Counted from the stretch's first letter, positions 11,641 through 24,432 are shown. The stretch: 64,000 nt of DNA from Gigaspora rosea (GCA_003550325.1 QKWP01001278.1:24224-88223); one strand, 5' to 3'. Translations and numbers: made by a program. Notes: a model not told the origin generated them from the sequence alone.

Positions 11641-12272
11641 CAAACCCGGGTCGAACGGGTCAGTCACGTGAGTAAAATTTGATTGGCTATCTGTAGTGCT
11701 TTAAATTTGGCAGAAAGTAAGTTCCGAAAAGCTCCGAAGTAGAACGAGCATGGTTGAGAGAAAATTTTGGCAAATGTACGAAAAATTCCGAAGAGTTGAA
11801 CTAATTACATATAGCGTATACGCATAATCAATCTCAGTTCGCCCGGAGAATCCTGGACACCCTAACCCGGGTCATGATCCGGACATCCACTTATTTGCGC
11901 GGGTAATACAAACTCCTGGAGAGGAAATAGCCAATCGGAGAGTGCAAATTTTGACTATTCCGGATCATCCTGACGAAGAATCCGAACACGCGTAAAAGAA
12001 GAAAAAAGCGAAAATATGCGAAAACTAATGCTTAAATCGGCCTTGGTCACTAATTAAAAATGACGGAATGAAATTTTACATATAGTAAGCATCATTCTAA
12101 CCCCATAGCAACTAACATTAAGGCCCTAATCCTAAATTTTTATCTCACGCACTTATTACAAAAATTGGATTTCTTTTTTTGATTTGTATTCCCGCGCAAA
12201 TAAGTAAAATGCATGATCCGGGTCAACATTTCTAACCCGGTTCACTATTTTCTGACCCGGGTAACATCCCTA
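11641..12272. mobile_element. Cluster of ACCCGGGT words, probable hAT-like element(s)
   Basis: AACCCGGGTC, GAACGGGTCA, GACCCGGGTAA and related words occur at about 11646, 11868, 12216, 12234 and 12255. An inverted pair joins 11868-11912 (ACTTATTTGCGCGGGTAATA) to 12183-12225 (TATTCCCGCGCAAATAAGT). The right margin reads GTAACATCCCTA, the same form as the right end of the element at 32418-33094 (CATCCCTG). The left end and target duplication are not resolved. GC content is well above the surroundings. Confidence 0.5.
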
Positions 12273-12588
12273 CTTGTACCGTAAGTACGTACGAAAGATC
12301 TAGCTTATTATGCTAATTATGGAAAAATAAGATAACAATAACAACAATAACGTATCTGCACTTTTTTAATTTTATTGAAGTCGATAATTAAGGAAATATT
12401 GGATTTTCAACATACATTAAAAGTTACATATTCGCATGCTTCGCATAATTTTGTATCGACTTGTAAAGCAATGTTTATCACAACAAAAAAAAAAGAGAAA
12501 GAACCGAAATAGACCGGAATTGAATGTTTGACTGTGTATTAATAAATTCTTAAAGTAATCGTAAAAATCGATTCCGACTTCTCGAATT

Positions 12589-15500
12589 ATGTCAGATAAA
12601 GATGAAAAAACAAATAAAGAAGATGAAAAAATAGATAAAGAAGACGAAAATTTCCGAGATGCTGATTGGAAGTGGCCTTGCTACGAAGAATATTTCGATT
12701 ATAAAAATTGGAAAACGGTACGCACGAAAAAAGAACCAAGTCAAGAAAATGATTCTCCTTTCACGATTGTTTATAAGTGCGGAAGTTATAAGATTTACAC
12801 GCCATATGTTGAATTGAATTTCAAGCGACTGATCGATAAACTAAAAGAAATCCTTCCTAATTGTAATGACTTATTCTGCCGCACACCCACGATCAAGGCT
12901 CAGGCTCTGTTTCATGTTCTAGACAAATTATACGATGCTGTAGAACATGAATCCGAATCAAAATCCACACCAGAAGCTGGGACAGAATCTGGTATGCCTT
13001 ACAAATTATATAGTAATTTAATGTGAATGTGCGAACTATAGATTAGATATTTCCATTGCGTCTCGGGAACCGAATTTTTGTCACTGCTGTTCTCATAAAT
13101 TCTGAGGCAAACTAAAAATTTACTTCCTTTTTCGAAAAGTAAACAAGTATTCGGGAATTATACTATTTTCCCGGAAAAATGTTTTTTATTTAACAAATAC
13201 AGTAGTTCCACAAAATGTTTTACTTAGTAAGTATAAGAAGTAAAAACATGTGGTAATTACAAAATGAATTCAATCATATTTTAAATTTATATTAAGCATG
13301 AGTGCTGCTTAAGTAAACCTGCCACCGGCTTTCAATTATATTTTGCATCGAACAGGTTAAACTGATTTTGTCCGGTACAAAATATAAAAAAGCACTATGA
13401 CAGGTTTTTCCTTGGAGCACTGTCATTGTTAAGATAATGGCAACATGCAGGATATGGGATGCACAGAATTCAATGACCGCACTAATTTGAAGCAGAGAGA
13501 ATAAGCAATAATACGATAAAGTTAAAGCAATCAATCCCTAAAGTACCATAATTTTTAATTTACCTCAGAATTTATCGTTATGTCAGCTGCCCATTAAATT
13601 TATGAATTCTGGTGATATTTTCCAATCTGCGTATTACCTGGATTCGAAAATGTTACAACATGCATTAACTTTATTATAGTTCTGTATATCCATACGTTAA
13701 TCGAGTTTACATTAAAGTCGATAATTGAAACTTTAACTTTTAGACGAATCATTGACTGTGGTGATTTGCCTGAAACACTTGATCCGATTCCTTGAAAAAG
13801 AATATGAAGAGGAGATAGGTGCTAGGAATTGTATGATCGCAAAACGTGTAGTTACATTTGACAAGTTGTGGTTATTCTTTCCTCCGAAACAGTTTGTATG
13901 GTAGTGAGTAATTAGTTTTTTGCAATTTCTATTCCCATACAATGTGTTAAAAATTGTCAATACTATTTATTTATTTACTTACTTATTTATTTTATTTTAT
14001 TTTTTTTTATTGCGTTGGAATTGTTCATTATAGCCGATGTGGCTTAACCAACGAACAACTCGGTGGTGAAGTTACTGAAATACATGAAAGAAGGTACTAT
14101 AAAGATCATCCAGATGGAAAAAGAGTCACTGATATATCCATTAAAATGATCGATTGTGATGGCAAGGGATTTAAATATGGCACTGTAGAACGTAGAATAG
14201 AGTACTTTGAAGGAGAAAAGAGTTTTTCTGATTTAGAGGTTGTTCCATTTTATCTTTCTGAAACTCAAGGCTTCCTTAGGAGAAATTTTGCTATGCGTGG
14301 TAAAAAATTTTTTGAATTTGCAAATAGAAAACATTACAAGGAATACAAAGGCTCATTATTGCGCTGGAAAAAAGTGGACAATTGTGTTACGACAGAGAAG
14401 TTAATGGCTGATGGCCGCATTATGATTGATGTTGAAAGTTTTGCGATTATGAATCCTGATTACAAATTTATGGACAATGCCACACCCCCAAATGAATGTG
14501 ATATTCAATTGCTTCGAGAGAAAAAAATTTACCTCAATGATGAAAATAAATTTAAAGAAAAAAACCATATTCTTGCGCCCGCAATAGTATATGGATTTAG
14601 TTTTACACTGAAAGAATGGGGATGCTTTGATGTCTCAGGAATAAAAGATATCCATTTTAATCCGGATGTTTTAAAAAGTCTGGTGATGCCTCCAGAACAA
14701 AAAGATTTACTTGAAGGGTTAGTAAAAGAGTACAAGAACGAAGTCGTCAGTTCTTCAGAAGAAGTCGTCAATCCTTCAGAAAAAAAAGAATTATATGAAC
14801 GATTAGTGAAAGAGTATAAAAACGGTAAAGGTAATAGATGCAAACAGAACGAAGTCGTAAATCGCTCATTATCGAAACCACTCGATCCCATTGCCGGTAA
14901 AGGTAATGGATGCATCTTCTTATGTTATGGGCCTCCTGGTACAGGAAAAACGTTAACAGCTGAAGCAGTAGCTGAATTCCTTAGGTGTCCTTTATGGATT
15001 ATAAGCGTGCACGAACTTGGGACTGAGCCTGATGAGTATGTAGTGTTTATTAGAGTTGCAGGTGAAACTAATCTTCAATGGTGCACCATGGTGCACCGAG
15101 ACTGGTGCACCGAAACTGGTGCACCGATAATTATAAAAAACTCAAATTTTCATGGTGCACCGATGCGTCCTGGTAAACTAACTAGTTTCACCAACAACTC
15201 TAGTGTTTATATACATTTCTTTTCATTTTAGGTTTTACTATTCTAAAATGTGTTTGTCTTAATCTCTTTTCTGTAAATAGTGTAGAAAAAAAATTAGTCA
15301 AGATTCTATATATTGGTCATGAGTGGAGGGCTGTTCTTTTACTCGACGAAGCTGATATTTATCTTGAAAAACGCTGCTCAATTGATCTAAAACGTAATGT
15401 AATGGTTAGCATATTTTTGCGTCATTTGGAATACCATCAAGGTAAACTGGAGACATACAGTAGATTTGTATTTGTTCTTTTTTCTATTTTTTATCACAAT

Positions 15501-15953
15501 CCTTCATTTCTATCCTTAGGTATTCTTTTCTTGACAACAAATCGCATCACAAATTTTGATCCCGCGATCTGCTCACGGGTTAATATGTTCTTCCATTATC
15601 CAAAATTCAATCGAGAGAAAAGGAAAGAAGTTTGGACTAGATTTCTTAATAAAACCCAGATGAAACTAAATGCGGAAGATTTTATTGATTTTGAATTAAA
15701 TGGTCGTGAGATTCGAAATGTTCTACACGCCGCAAATTTATTGGCTAAGAATCAGAATATAGAATTAACTGCAGATATAGTTATGAAAGCTATCAAAAAT
15801 ATTCACTATTTTCATGAAGAAAGAAGAATTGAAGCGAAAGGCGTTGAATTTAATTCTTTATCTATGTTCTTTCTCTCTCTTACTATTTCTTCATTTCTTC
15901 TAGTTTTCATATTATATAATTATACGTCGTTTTGGAATTCGTGTCAATGCTGA
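12589..15953 (+). CDS. AAA ATPase with DUF7025-like N-terminal region
   Basis: Five exons: 12589-12991, 13744-13903, 14034-15035, 15281-15441 and 15520-15953. Phases fit and give 719 aa. Splice signals include GTATGC/TTTTAG, GTGAGT/ATTATAG, GTATGT/AAATAG and GTAAAC/CCTTAG. The acidic, lysine-rich N-terminus leads into a region with KLWLFFPPKQFVWY, characteristic of the fungal DUF7025-AAA family. Then come Walker A GPPGTGKT, the HELGTEP segment, Walker B LLLDEADIYLEKR, sensor-1-like LFLTTNRITNFDPA and the arginine of ICSRV, so the ATPase appears active. A short internal duplication (LVKEYKN twice, about 20 residues each) precedes the AAA core. The last 35 residues are hydrophobic (MFFLSLTISSFLLVFILY), giving either a C-terminal membrane anchor or an unrecognised 3' intron. 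An hAT-like MITE lies inside intron 3. Substrate unknown. Confidence 0.82.
15051..15202. mobile_element. hAT-like MITE with five GGTGCACC words, in AAA gene intron
   Basis: Ends TAGAGTTG and CAACTCTA, extended by GGTGAAACTA/TAGTTTCACC, form an inverted repeat of about 19 bp. The flanking 8-bp duplication GTGTTTAT is perfect (15043-15050 and 15203-15210). Five copies of the palindrome GGTGCACC lie inside. Perfect flanks suggest a young insertion; the intron boundaries of the host gene lie outside it, so splicing should survive. Confidence 0.9.
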
Positions 15954-16189
15954 ATTACATAAATCGCTTAGTAATCATAAATGTATTTATATCATGATCG
16001 TATTGCATTAACGATTAAAAAAGCTTTTTTTTATAAAAATTATGAAAATAAAAAAAAATTTTTTTATTATAATATATATTCAGGTGCTTTATTTTGGGTG
16101 ACCATCTACAATATTATCTTAAAAAGATCACTCTTGAAAAATAATAGCCAAAGATATGGTCTGCTAAGATCATTGTATTCGTTTATAAT
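15954..16189. other. 3' flank of the AAA gene
   Basis: A/T homopolymer-rich sequence; a run of frames here codes only lysine/phenylalanine-rich peptides. No feature called. Confidence 0.35.
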
Positions 16190-16672
16190 GCGCATGTACG
16201 ATATCCTTATAATAAGGCAGAGCTGGGGATAACGGTGCCAAATAATCCTTTCTATGATGTTTTGTGCCGATTAACCGGCATTTATATGATCATGTGAATT
16301 TTTTTTGCATGATATTTTTTGCAAAAACGTCACAGGAAAAACATCACATGGTCACATATATCTGCCGGATAACATCAATATTGGACATACAGGACATTTT
16401 TTCATCGTCTACCCAATATTGTATACGTAACAGGGTGACATTTTGTTCTGCGTAATATCTATACATATGTGTGCATAACAATAACAGATAACGCATACGT
16501 ATTCTGTATATGATTATTCTATTTTTTTTTCCCCGGAATTTTACTTTAAAATAAGGTGTTAATATGTAATTACAATTGTGAGAATAACAAGATTCTACGG
16601 CAATACCCGTGAATCCTGTTAATGATCACAACAACATATGAGTAAAGATAAGTTTTACGTACATGCGTACGA
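16190..16672 (+). pseudogene. Partial copy of the small gene at 55742-56148
   Basis: Upstream sequence (ATATCCTTATAATAAGGCAG, then GATAACGGTGCCAAATAATC) and the first codons (DSTAIPVNP) match the minus strand of 56375-56060. Neither of the two candidate start codons of the other copy is conserved here, and the frame closes soon after DH, so this copy is broken. It shows that promoter plus exon 1 were duplicated 40 kb apart, in opposite orientation. Confidence 0.65.
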
Positions 16673-16677
16673 GATTT

Positions 16678-16719
16678 AAGGTAGCTGCGCAACGCAGTTG
16701 CGCTAAAACCAGGAAACGG
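16678..16719 (-). repeat. Dispersed hairpin motif, copy 1 (AGCTGCGCAACGCAGTTGCG)
   Basis: About 42 bp ending in CTGCG-CAA-CGCAG, followed by TTGCGCTAAAACCAGGAAAC. Similar copies lie at 29070-29110 (opposite orientation) and 39552-39590, with a hairpin-less piece near 60652. Flanking sequences differ, so it looks like a conserved end of a mobile element, possibly a Helitron-like 3' terminus. The class is not certain. Confidence 0.55.
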
Positions 16720-18359
16720 TTATATTGAAGGGACATGGTTAAAGAGCTGAAATTTAAGAAAATTTAACACAATTTATTACAGTATTAAGGTTTAAAAAAT
16801 GAAATATTGAAATCATTTATCTATTTGGTACTTGTACGTAGAGATTAAATAAGTTTTAAAGTAAAAATCGAGGCTGGCGTACTTGAGTATGATACAAGGT
16901 TTTAAGATATGACTGATCCTTTTTACATTTTCATTAGTGGCACTATAAAGAGTTTCCGCATTTATGAAGGCGTAGGTATGTTGGGATTGTTTAAGGAATT
17001 TATTTGTGAGAAACGAATAACGAATATGCGGCCAAAATTAAAAGTTTAATGTGTTGAATGGTATTATTTGAATGTTTCTTAAGCTATTCAATATTATTAC
17101 ATTATTTAACAGTATGCGAAGTTATATGATAAATGTTGAATAGCACATTAAATAAAATTTGAATTATGTTATTCAAAGCACTAAAGCTTTTAATTTTGTT
17201 ATAAATTATAACACAAAGATGACAACTTATAATCTTTGTAATAGTGATTAGATGCAATCAAAAAAAATTAAAAGGCTTTTATGATGTAGTTGTTAATGAA
17301 TTTAATATGTTATAAAATAGATTTAGATTCGCTCGTTAAGTAATTGAATATTTGTCACATAGTCACTTAGACTAACTTGTATTAATGGGGTTTTGAAACT
17401 AAAGTTCACTCGCTTGGCAGTACGACGATGACTACGTATCGTACAGGTACTTCCACCTTTTAGACACTTCGCACAGATAAGTTTATTCACTAAGAAGAAT
17501 CACTAAGATATTATAGGTCGATAGTTAATAAGATCGAAAGTTCAAATATGAAAGTTATCAAGCCCAAAAGCTAGGCACTTCCCCCACAGGATCGATGCCC
17601 TATTTATTAATTACTAATACACTTGCATCATATTATTACTCATCGCTCATGCAATTATAATATCTTACTTTTAATTACATAACGACATTCGATCACTACA
17701 TTCGATCAACACGTAGCACCATGACAATATTATAAAGTAATTCTAAATAAAAAAAAATTGTAGTAATACTCATTTCTTATTTTTGCATAAGGGTTCGAAA
17801 GATGTCATGATCGCAGATAGGAGGGTAATTAATAGATTAATGACACATGAAAATTAAGTTAAAGTTAAATATCGTATGAGTGAAGTTAGTGACATAACTG
17901 GCGTAATTAATCCAGAGTAAATTAGATGTATATAAATAGAATGCGAAAATAAAGAAAATGATTAATTCTTTTCGACTGGATTTTAATAAGAATCGAAAAT
18001 CTTTATATTCGTATTGTATTCGATCATATTTGCATTCATAGTCGATGAGGTCACTAGCAATCGATATCATGATCAGCATAGCAGCAATGAAAATTAGTAT
18101 GACACGTGATAAATTTTGTGGTAATTATAATAAAACAGGATGAAACCTGAGTTGCGAAGTAGCTTTGTAGATCGGGGTTAAGGTAGCATTTTATTATGTT
18201 TTTTATTATAATAAAAGCAGATTTCACCATAATGTGATTGTCGTGCCTGAAGTTAACATTTACTTTTGAAGTTACGCTTGTCTAAAATTCCATGCTAACG
18301 CATGCAAGATGATCTAATTTCACCTGAAGTTATAACTTCAGGCATAACATTATGAACAT
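16720..18359. other. AT-rich stretch, no gene supported
   Basis: A minus-strand frame at 17837-18079 gives an 80-residue hydrophobic peptide but has no recognised domain. Sequence near 17800-18200 (ATGATCGCAG, GACACGTGATAAATTTTGTG, ATCGGGGTTAAGGTAG) resembles 28618-28790 (ATGATCGCAG, GACACGTAATGAATTTTGTG, ATCGGGTTAGGGTAG), so the two stretches are old copies of one sequence of unknown nature. Confidence 0.35.
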
Positions 18360-18487
18360 TAGGGTTGGCAATGGATTATGACCATTAAAAATAAATTTGC
18401 AATAGACCTAAATGGACCAATAACATAATCCATTGATCCATTAGTCCATTGGTTTATTTTGACAAAAATTATTTTTATATTAATATA
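18360..18487 (+). mobile_element. hAT-like left end with CCATTGG/CCAATGG words
   Basis: Starts TAGGGTTGGCAATGGATTA and continues with TGGACCA, TCCATTGATCCATTAG and GTCCATTGG. The same words and end type (CAGAGTTGGCAC on the other strand) occur at 29445-29553. The right end is missing, probably displaced by the pogo-like insertion that starts at 18488. Confidence 0.5.
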
Positions 18488-18895
18488 CAGTTGCACCTTA
18501 ATATAGTAGTTCTTGATATAGTTACAAACTTGATATAATCACACTTTTTTTATTTACTCTTTATATAGCCACAATCACTTTATAATTACTATCACATTTT
18601 TTAAAACCAAAGTAATAAAAACATATTTAATTTACCTTGATGAAGTCACAAAATCCCCTTATAATAAATTTATCATGTCATCATGAGTGTCCTTTACATT
18701 TTTACTAATCATTTTGTATATATGAAAATTATATGGCATAAATGTTCATGATTACATGTCATGAGAAATTCACAAATACATGTTGTTAGCTTAATGGTCC
18801 TTATGTTATATATATATCAGCTTACTTGGTAAGTATAAGCATTTAAATAAATTTTAGCTTTTAAGGGTATGTGTTCATGAGAATAATTCATAGTA

Positions 18896-19631
18896 CAGTA
18901 CTGGTCAAACGTAAGTTACCCTTTATAACTTATTAAAATAAAAAGTTACAACTTTAAAATTTTTGCTGTAAATAATATTGACTAAATATTGATCTGAAAA
19001 GAAAAATTTGTATTTTTTTAATCACTATAGCAAAAGTTAGATGAGAGCTAAAATTTGTTAATTTTTTGATATTAAAATTATTTAAAATTAATTAAAAATT
19101 TATAAAATCAAAATTCAAGTATTTTTTTATTATTGAAAAAAATTTGTGCTAATTTAATGAGATAGTTATTGAAAAATTAATTTTTAAAATTTATTAAAAA
19201 TTTAAGCCAAAATAAACCTTGTACAGCTTGAAATTTACTATTAAAACATAGTTACACAAATTCTTTTCTAGTAAAAATCTTTAACAAACTTTAAATTTAA
19301 TTTCCTAATAATTATCTCATTAAATTAGCTCAATTTTTTGTCAGTACTATAAAAATACTTATTTAATATATTAATTTTTTTAAAATTTTTAAATTAAATT
19401 TTGATTTTTTATAAAATTTTATTTAAATTTAATTAATTTTAAATTTTAGTAAAAAATTTTAAAAAAAATTTTAGCAAATTTTTAGCTTTTGTCTATCTTT
19501 TGCTTAGTGATTAAAAAATTTAAATTTTTTTCAGATCTATATTCAGTTAATATTATTTAAAGAAAAATTTTAGGGTTGTAACTTTTTATTTTAATAAGTT
19601 AGAAGGGATAACTTACTTTTGACTGGTACTG
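18896..19631. mobile_element. Tc1/mariner-like full-length foldback element
   Basis: Starts CAGTACTGGTCAAACGTAAG and ends in the complement of CAGTACCAGTCAAAAGTAAG, each next to TA (18894-18895, 19632-19633). The two halves (about 18896-19260 and 19265-19631) pair over nearly their full length, including the AATAATATT and AAAGAAAAATTTG segments. The transcript or single strand would form one hairpin of about 360 bp. Non-coding. Confidence 0.85.
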
Positions 19632-19899
19632 TAATAGATTAATTAAAATGATGAATTTGTTATAAATTAATCATGCAAAAGATCATAGTCACAAATATAT
19701 CATTATAACTGTTGAATTTTTCTACATTATAATTATGGCTTTTTGATATGGCTAAGTCAATTAAATTTTTTTAACAATGAATTAGCTGTCAATCAATTTG
19801 CTTTTCTTTTAAAAAATTGAGTTTCATTCATTATGTGCCATTTGTATTTTTGAAATTGGATTAACTGAGATATGGATAATATTAATAATATGTTTTAGT

Positions 19900-20450
19900 A
19901 AGTCACATACTGTGTATCACCAAAATAGTAAGGTTTATAACAATATCATAATAGAAACCATAATAATTCCAATATGAACTAACTCAACCCTAACCCATAT
20001 TGTGATTATTAGAATAGCACACAAGTTTTGTAAAAGAATTTTTAGCAGTAATTTATAATAGAAACCACAAATAATTTGATTAAATTCAACCTTAAAACGT
20101 ATTATTTGTCGAATAGGTTTGTAACAGAATTTTTATAGTAATTCATGATAAAAATTACAGTAATTCAAATACAAAATAATTCACCTTTTTATTATTACTG
20201 TAGCAAAATTTAAAAAATCGAGTTTCATTTATTATGGGCACTTTGTATCTTTAAAATAAGATTAAGTGCCAAAATAGTTGGGTTTATAACAGTAATACAT
20301 AATAGAAACTATAATAATTCCAATACAAACTAATTCAAATAATTCTTCATCATTATGAAATAGTGAGTTCTTTAGTGGAATTTTAAAAAATTAATGTTTG
20401 TTCATTATGGGCACTTTGTATTGTAAAGGGTGCCAGCAGCACTCCACAAA
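19900..20450. repeat. Degenerate tandem repeat related to 46060-47560
   Basis: Units of roughly 110-130 bp containing TAGAAACCATAATAATTCCA, ACTAACTCAACC and TTTTGTAANAGAATTTTTA. The same unit fills 46060-47560. Confidence 0.55.
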
Positions 20451-20468
20451 CATTTGTAATATATATAA

Positions 20469-20497
20469 CTAGCGTCCACCCATGGCTCCGCCATGGG
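20469..20497 (-). mobile_element. Helitron 3' terminus
   Basis: Read on the minus strand: hairpin CCCATGGC-GGA-GCCATGGG, six bases, then CTAG followed by T. This is the known structure of Helitron 3' ends (hairpin a few bases before CTRR, insertion between A and T). The 5' TC end was not located. The tandem array at 20530-22580 lies directly inside this end. No Rep/helicase is encoded nearby, so this would be a non-autonomous copy. Confidence 0.7.
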
Positions 20498-20529
20498 ATT
20501 GTAAAATTTTCGAGCTTGATCAGGTCTCC

Positions 20530-22580
20530 GAATGCGTCATCTATCTATTTAATAATTTAAAATATCTAAGTTAATGATTGATTCATTATATCTTTTTATT
20601 ATATAATTAATTTCATTCTATACCTTAAAGTTATCATATTATCTGGTTAAATTTTTAGCAATCTAGTTAAATATTCAGATGCATCATCTATCTATTTAAT
20701 AATTTAAAATATAATAATTTCTCTAAGTTAGCGATTGATTCATTATATCTTTTCATCTTATAATTAATTTCACTTCTATACTTTAAAGTTATCATACTAT
20801 CTGGTTAAATTTCTAGCAATCTAGTTAAATCTTCTGATGCGTCATCTATCTATTTAATAATTAAAAATTACAATAATTTCTCCAAGTTAGTGATTGATTC
20901 GTTATACCTTTCCATCATATAATTAATTCGTTTCTATACCTTAAAGCTATCGTATTATCTGATTCAATTTCTAGCAATCTAGTTAAATCTTCGAATGCGT
21001 CATCTATCTATTTAATAATTTAAAATAAACAATAAAAAACAATAAATTTCTCGAAGTCATATCGCTTTTATACCTTAAAGCTATCGTATTATCTAGTTCA
21101 ATTTCTAGCAATCTAGTTAAATCTTCGAATGCTATCTATCTATTTAATAATTTAAAATAGCAATAATTTCTCAAAGTTAGCAATTGGTTCGTTATACCTT
21201 TTCATCATATAATTAATTTTACTTCTATACCTTATCATATTATCTGGTTCAATTTCTGGATGCTTTATCTATCTATTTAACAATCTAAAATATAATTATT
21301 TCTCCAAATTAGCGATTGATTCGTTATACCTCTTCATCATATAATTAATTTCACTTCTATACCTTAAAGTTATCATATTATCTGGTTCAATTTCTAGCAA
21401 TCTAGTTAAATCTTCGGATGTGTCATCTATCTATTTAATTATTTAAAATAACAATCTATTTAATTATTTAAAATAACAATCATTTCTCTAAGTTAGCGAT
21501 TGATTCGTTATACCTTTTCATCATATCATTAATTTCACTTCTATACCTTAAAGCTATCGTATTATCTGATTCAATTTCTAACAATCTAGTTAAATCTTCG
21601 GATGCGTCATCTATCTATTTAATAATTTAAAATATAATAATTTCTCCAAGTTAGCAATTGATTCGTTATATCTTTTTATCTTATAATTAATTTCACTTCT
21701 ATACCTTAAAGTTATCATATTATCTGGTTAAATTTCTAACAATCTAGTTAAATCTTCGGATGCGTCATCTATATATTTAATAATTAAAAAATAACAATAA
21801 TTTCTTCAAGTTAGCAATTGATTCGTTATACTTTTTATCATGTAATTAATTTCACTTCTATACCTTAAAGTTATCATATTATCTGGTTCAATTTCTAGCA
21901 ATCTAGTAAATATTTGGATTCTTCATCCATCTATTTAATAATTTAAAATAACAACAAATTTCTCGAAGTTAATGATTGATTGATTCATTATACCTTTTCA
22001 TTATATAATTAATCTCACTTATATACCTTAAAGCTATCGTATTGTCAGGTTCAATTTCTAGCAATCTAGTTAAATCTTCAGATGCTTAAATATAATAATT
22101 TCTCCAAGTTGGCAATTGATTCGTTATACCTTTTAATCTTATAATTAATTTCACTTCTATACTCATATTATCTACTGTAGTTAAATTTCTAGCAATCTAG
22201 TTAAATCTTCTATTTAATAATTTAAAATACAATAATTTTCCAAGTTAGTAATTGATTCGTTATACCTTTTCATCATATAATTAATTTACTTCTATACCGT
22301 AAAGCTATCGTATTATCTGGTTCAATTTTTAGCAATCTAGTTAAATCTCCGGATGCGTCTATTTAATAATTTAAAATAGCAATAATTTCTCCAAGTTAAC
22401 GATTAATTTGTTATACCTTTCATCATATAAGTAATTTCACTTCTATACCTTAATGCTATTGTATTATCTGGCTAAATTTCTAACAATCTAGTTAAATCTT
22501 CTATTTAATAATTTAAATAACAATAATTTCTCCAAGTTATCGATTGATTCATTATACCTTTCCATCATAATTAATTTTAC
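20530..22580. repeat. Tandem array, about 14 copies of a ~155-bp unit
   Basis: The unit includes GCGTCATCTATCTATTTAAT, then ATAATTTCTCCAAGTTAGCG, GATTCGTTATACCTTTTCAT, CTTCTATACCTTAAAG, TATTATCTGGTTCAATTTCT and AGCAATCTAGTTAAATCTTC. Some copies are shortened (for example near 22200 and 22350), which points to old slippage and unequal exchange. Confidence 0.88.
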
Positions 22581-22589
22581 CTCTATTGC

Positions 22590-23208
22590 AAAACTTGCTA
22601 TTCCAGTGAAACACAAAATTCTGTTATAGAACTTGATTACTAACGTAAAACACTAATTTCTATCGCACATTGTAGTATATAATTAGGGTTGTATTGGGAC
22701 TGTTACAGCTGTTTTGAAAAAAATACAGGAAAAATTAAAAATCTGGGAACTATCGTTAATTCTCCATGATACAATAATCTGCATCGTTCCACGTTTTTTG
22801 AAACAGTTGCAAGATACTGTGAAAATTCTGTTACCGGTTATTATAAAAATCATGTTACAAAACTTATTATTCTCGATTTTACGTATTGATGATTAAACCA
22901 TGATGACATTAATGCAAATGATCAAAATGTCGCAATAATTGCAGATGATCACAGGAATTTTGTAATAATTACTCACCTTATGTAAATTATTAAATTATGC
23001 AAGTTTTTTCCACACTCAGGTCACATTTTTCAAATACGACCAATCAAACACGTTAAAATGCACGAACCCAGAATTGAGTTATAAAGATTATAATATTAAT
23101 AATAAAATTTAAATAATTAAAAATCACATATGTTTTTTTAAAAAATTTATTAATAAAATAAAAATATAACTGATCTCAATTATTGCTATATTTATAACTC
23201 TATTTTTT
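22590..23208. other. AT-rich stretch after the tandem array
   Basis: A 60-codon frame at 22714-22896 has no recognised domain. CTGTTACAGCTGTTTTG and GTTACCGG-type words occur, but no element ends could be set. Confidence 0.3.
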
Positions 23209-23850
23209 GTAAGTAAATCGATTACTGTGCATTATATAATGTTGTTCTCATAATAATTTATGTATATAATAAAATTTTTAAAATTTTTGAATAATTTTAT
23301 TAATGTGATTTTACATTTTATGATATTTGAAAAAATTTAAGTGGAAGATCGCAGATAAAGGGTATAAAATGATCGACATTTTATAATAAATCAAGGCGGA
23401 ATTTAATAGTAAATTTCTATAATGTGCGAATGGGGCTTGCTTACATATAAAAGTAATTTTTTTTATTAAGTAACTCTTTCTTATTGCTTAATTGAAAGTT
23501 GTAGAGCAAATTCTTGTGATTCTAATGGTAGTAAAATCATCAAAAATCGGTTTGATAGATCATAAGATACGAGTATTTTTCAATTGTTTACTATAGAGTT
23601 TTTTCTTATGAATTGAAGCACAAAACGTTCAACTTACTATATAAGGTAATAGTCACATGCCCGCCGATTTTTACTATGAAATTTGTTCCCTTTAACTGCA
23701 GACTACTAATTAAACATTTTATAATTTTATTTATATAATGTAAAATGTAAAATCATATTAATAAATATTGCTTGAAAATTATAAAAATTTTAAAATAAGT
23801 AAACTGTTACATAACACAACTTTACTTAGTGCACAGTAATTGATTAACCC
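23209..23850. mobile_element. Inverted-repeat element related to 49194-49930
   Basis: Arms at about 23209-23330 (ATTACTGTGCATTATATAAT, then TTATTAATGTGATTTTACAT) and 23735-23850 (complement) face each other. The interior (TTGTAGAGCAAATTCTTGTG, ATTCTAATGGTAGT, AAGATACGAGTATTTTT) is homologous to 49305-49385, inside the TTAA-flanked element. Exact termini not resolved. Confidence 0.5.
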
Positions 23851-24395
23851 ATAAAAAATCAATGTTTTATATATAATAAAGTTGTGATCGACAAAAAAAT
23901 ATTTGATATATATTTTTTTTTTTAACTTTGATGGCCTTGCTAGAGCCTAACTAGTTTATTAATTCTGAGCAGTTTACAATTGTAAACGAACTAATATATC
24001 CACTAATATATAGGACCAATATCATCTGGCTGCTTCTAAGAGCGCCCAAATGCAACTCGTCGCACCAAACTCCTGATAGAATGGAGTCTCAACGTCAGTG
24101 CCGTCAAGTTCATAGAATTTCTCTTCAAATCACTCCCATCTAGCATCAATGGTGGGGTCAGATAATAATAGCATGTACTATTATCTGTATACTACCATTC
24201 AAGAAAAATGAAATATAAAAGAAATAAAAGGGTTGTAAAAAAAGAAGGGAAATAGCATCGAACCTAGACAAGAAACCAAAAACAACAATAAAAGAAAAAA
24301 ATGTAAGATGAGAGAAACAAAGAAAAAGCCTATAAACAAGGTGGAACTGACTAATTCTATCTAAAAAAAATGAGAAAAAAGAGAGGAGATAACAA

Positions 24396-24432
24396 ATACT
24401 AATACTAATACTAATACTAATACTAATACTGC
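24396..24432 (+). repeat. (ACTAAT)n microsatellite
   Basis: Six tandem ACTAAT units, preceded by a purine-rich AGAAA tract. Confidence 0.9.

Noticed and set aside
13292-13960. Minus-strand frames inside the AAA gene region
   Set aside because: They overlap intron 1 and exon 2 of the plus-strand gene and have no domain.
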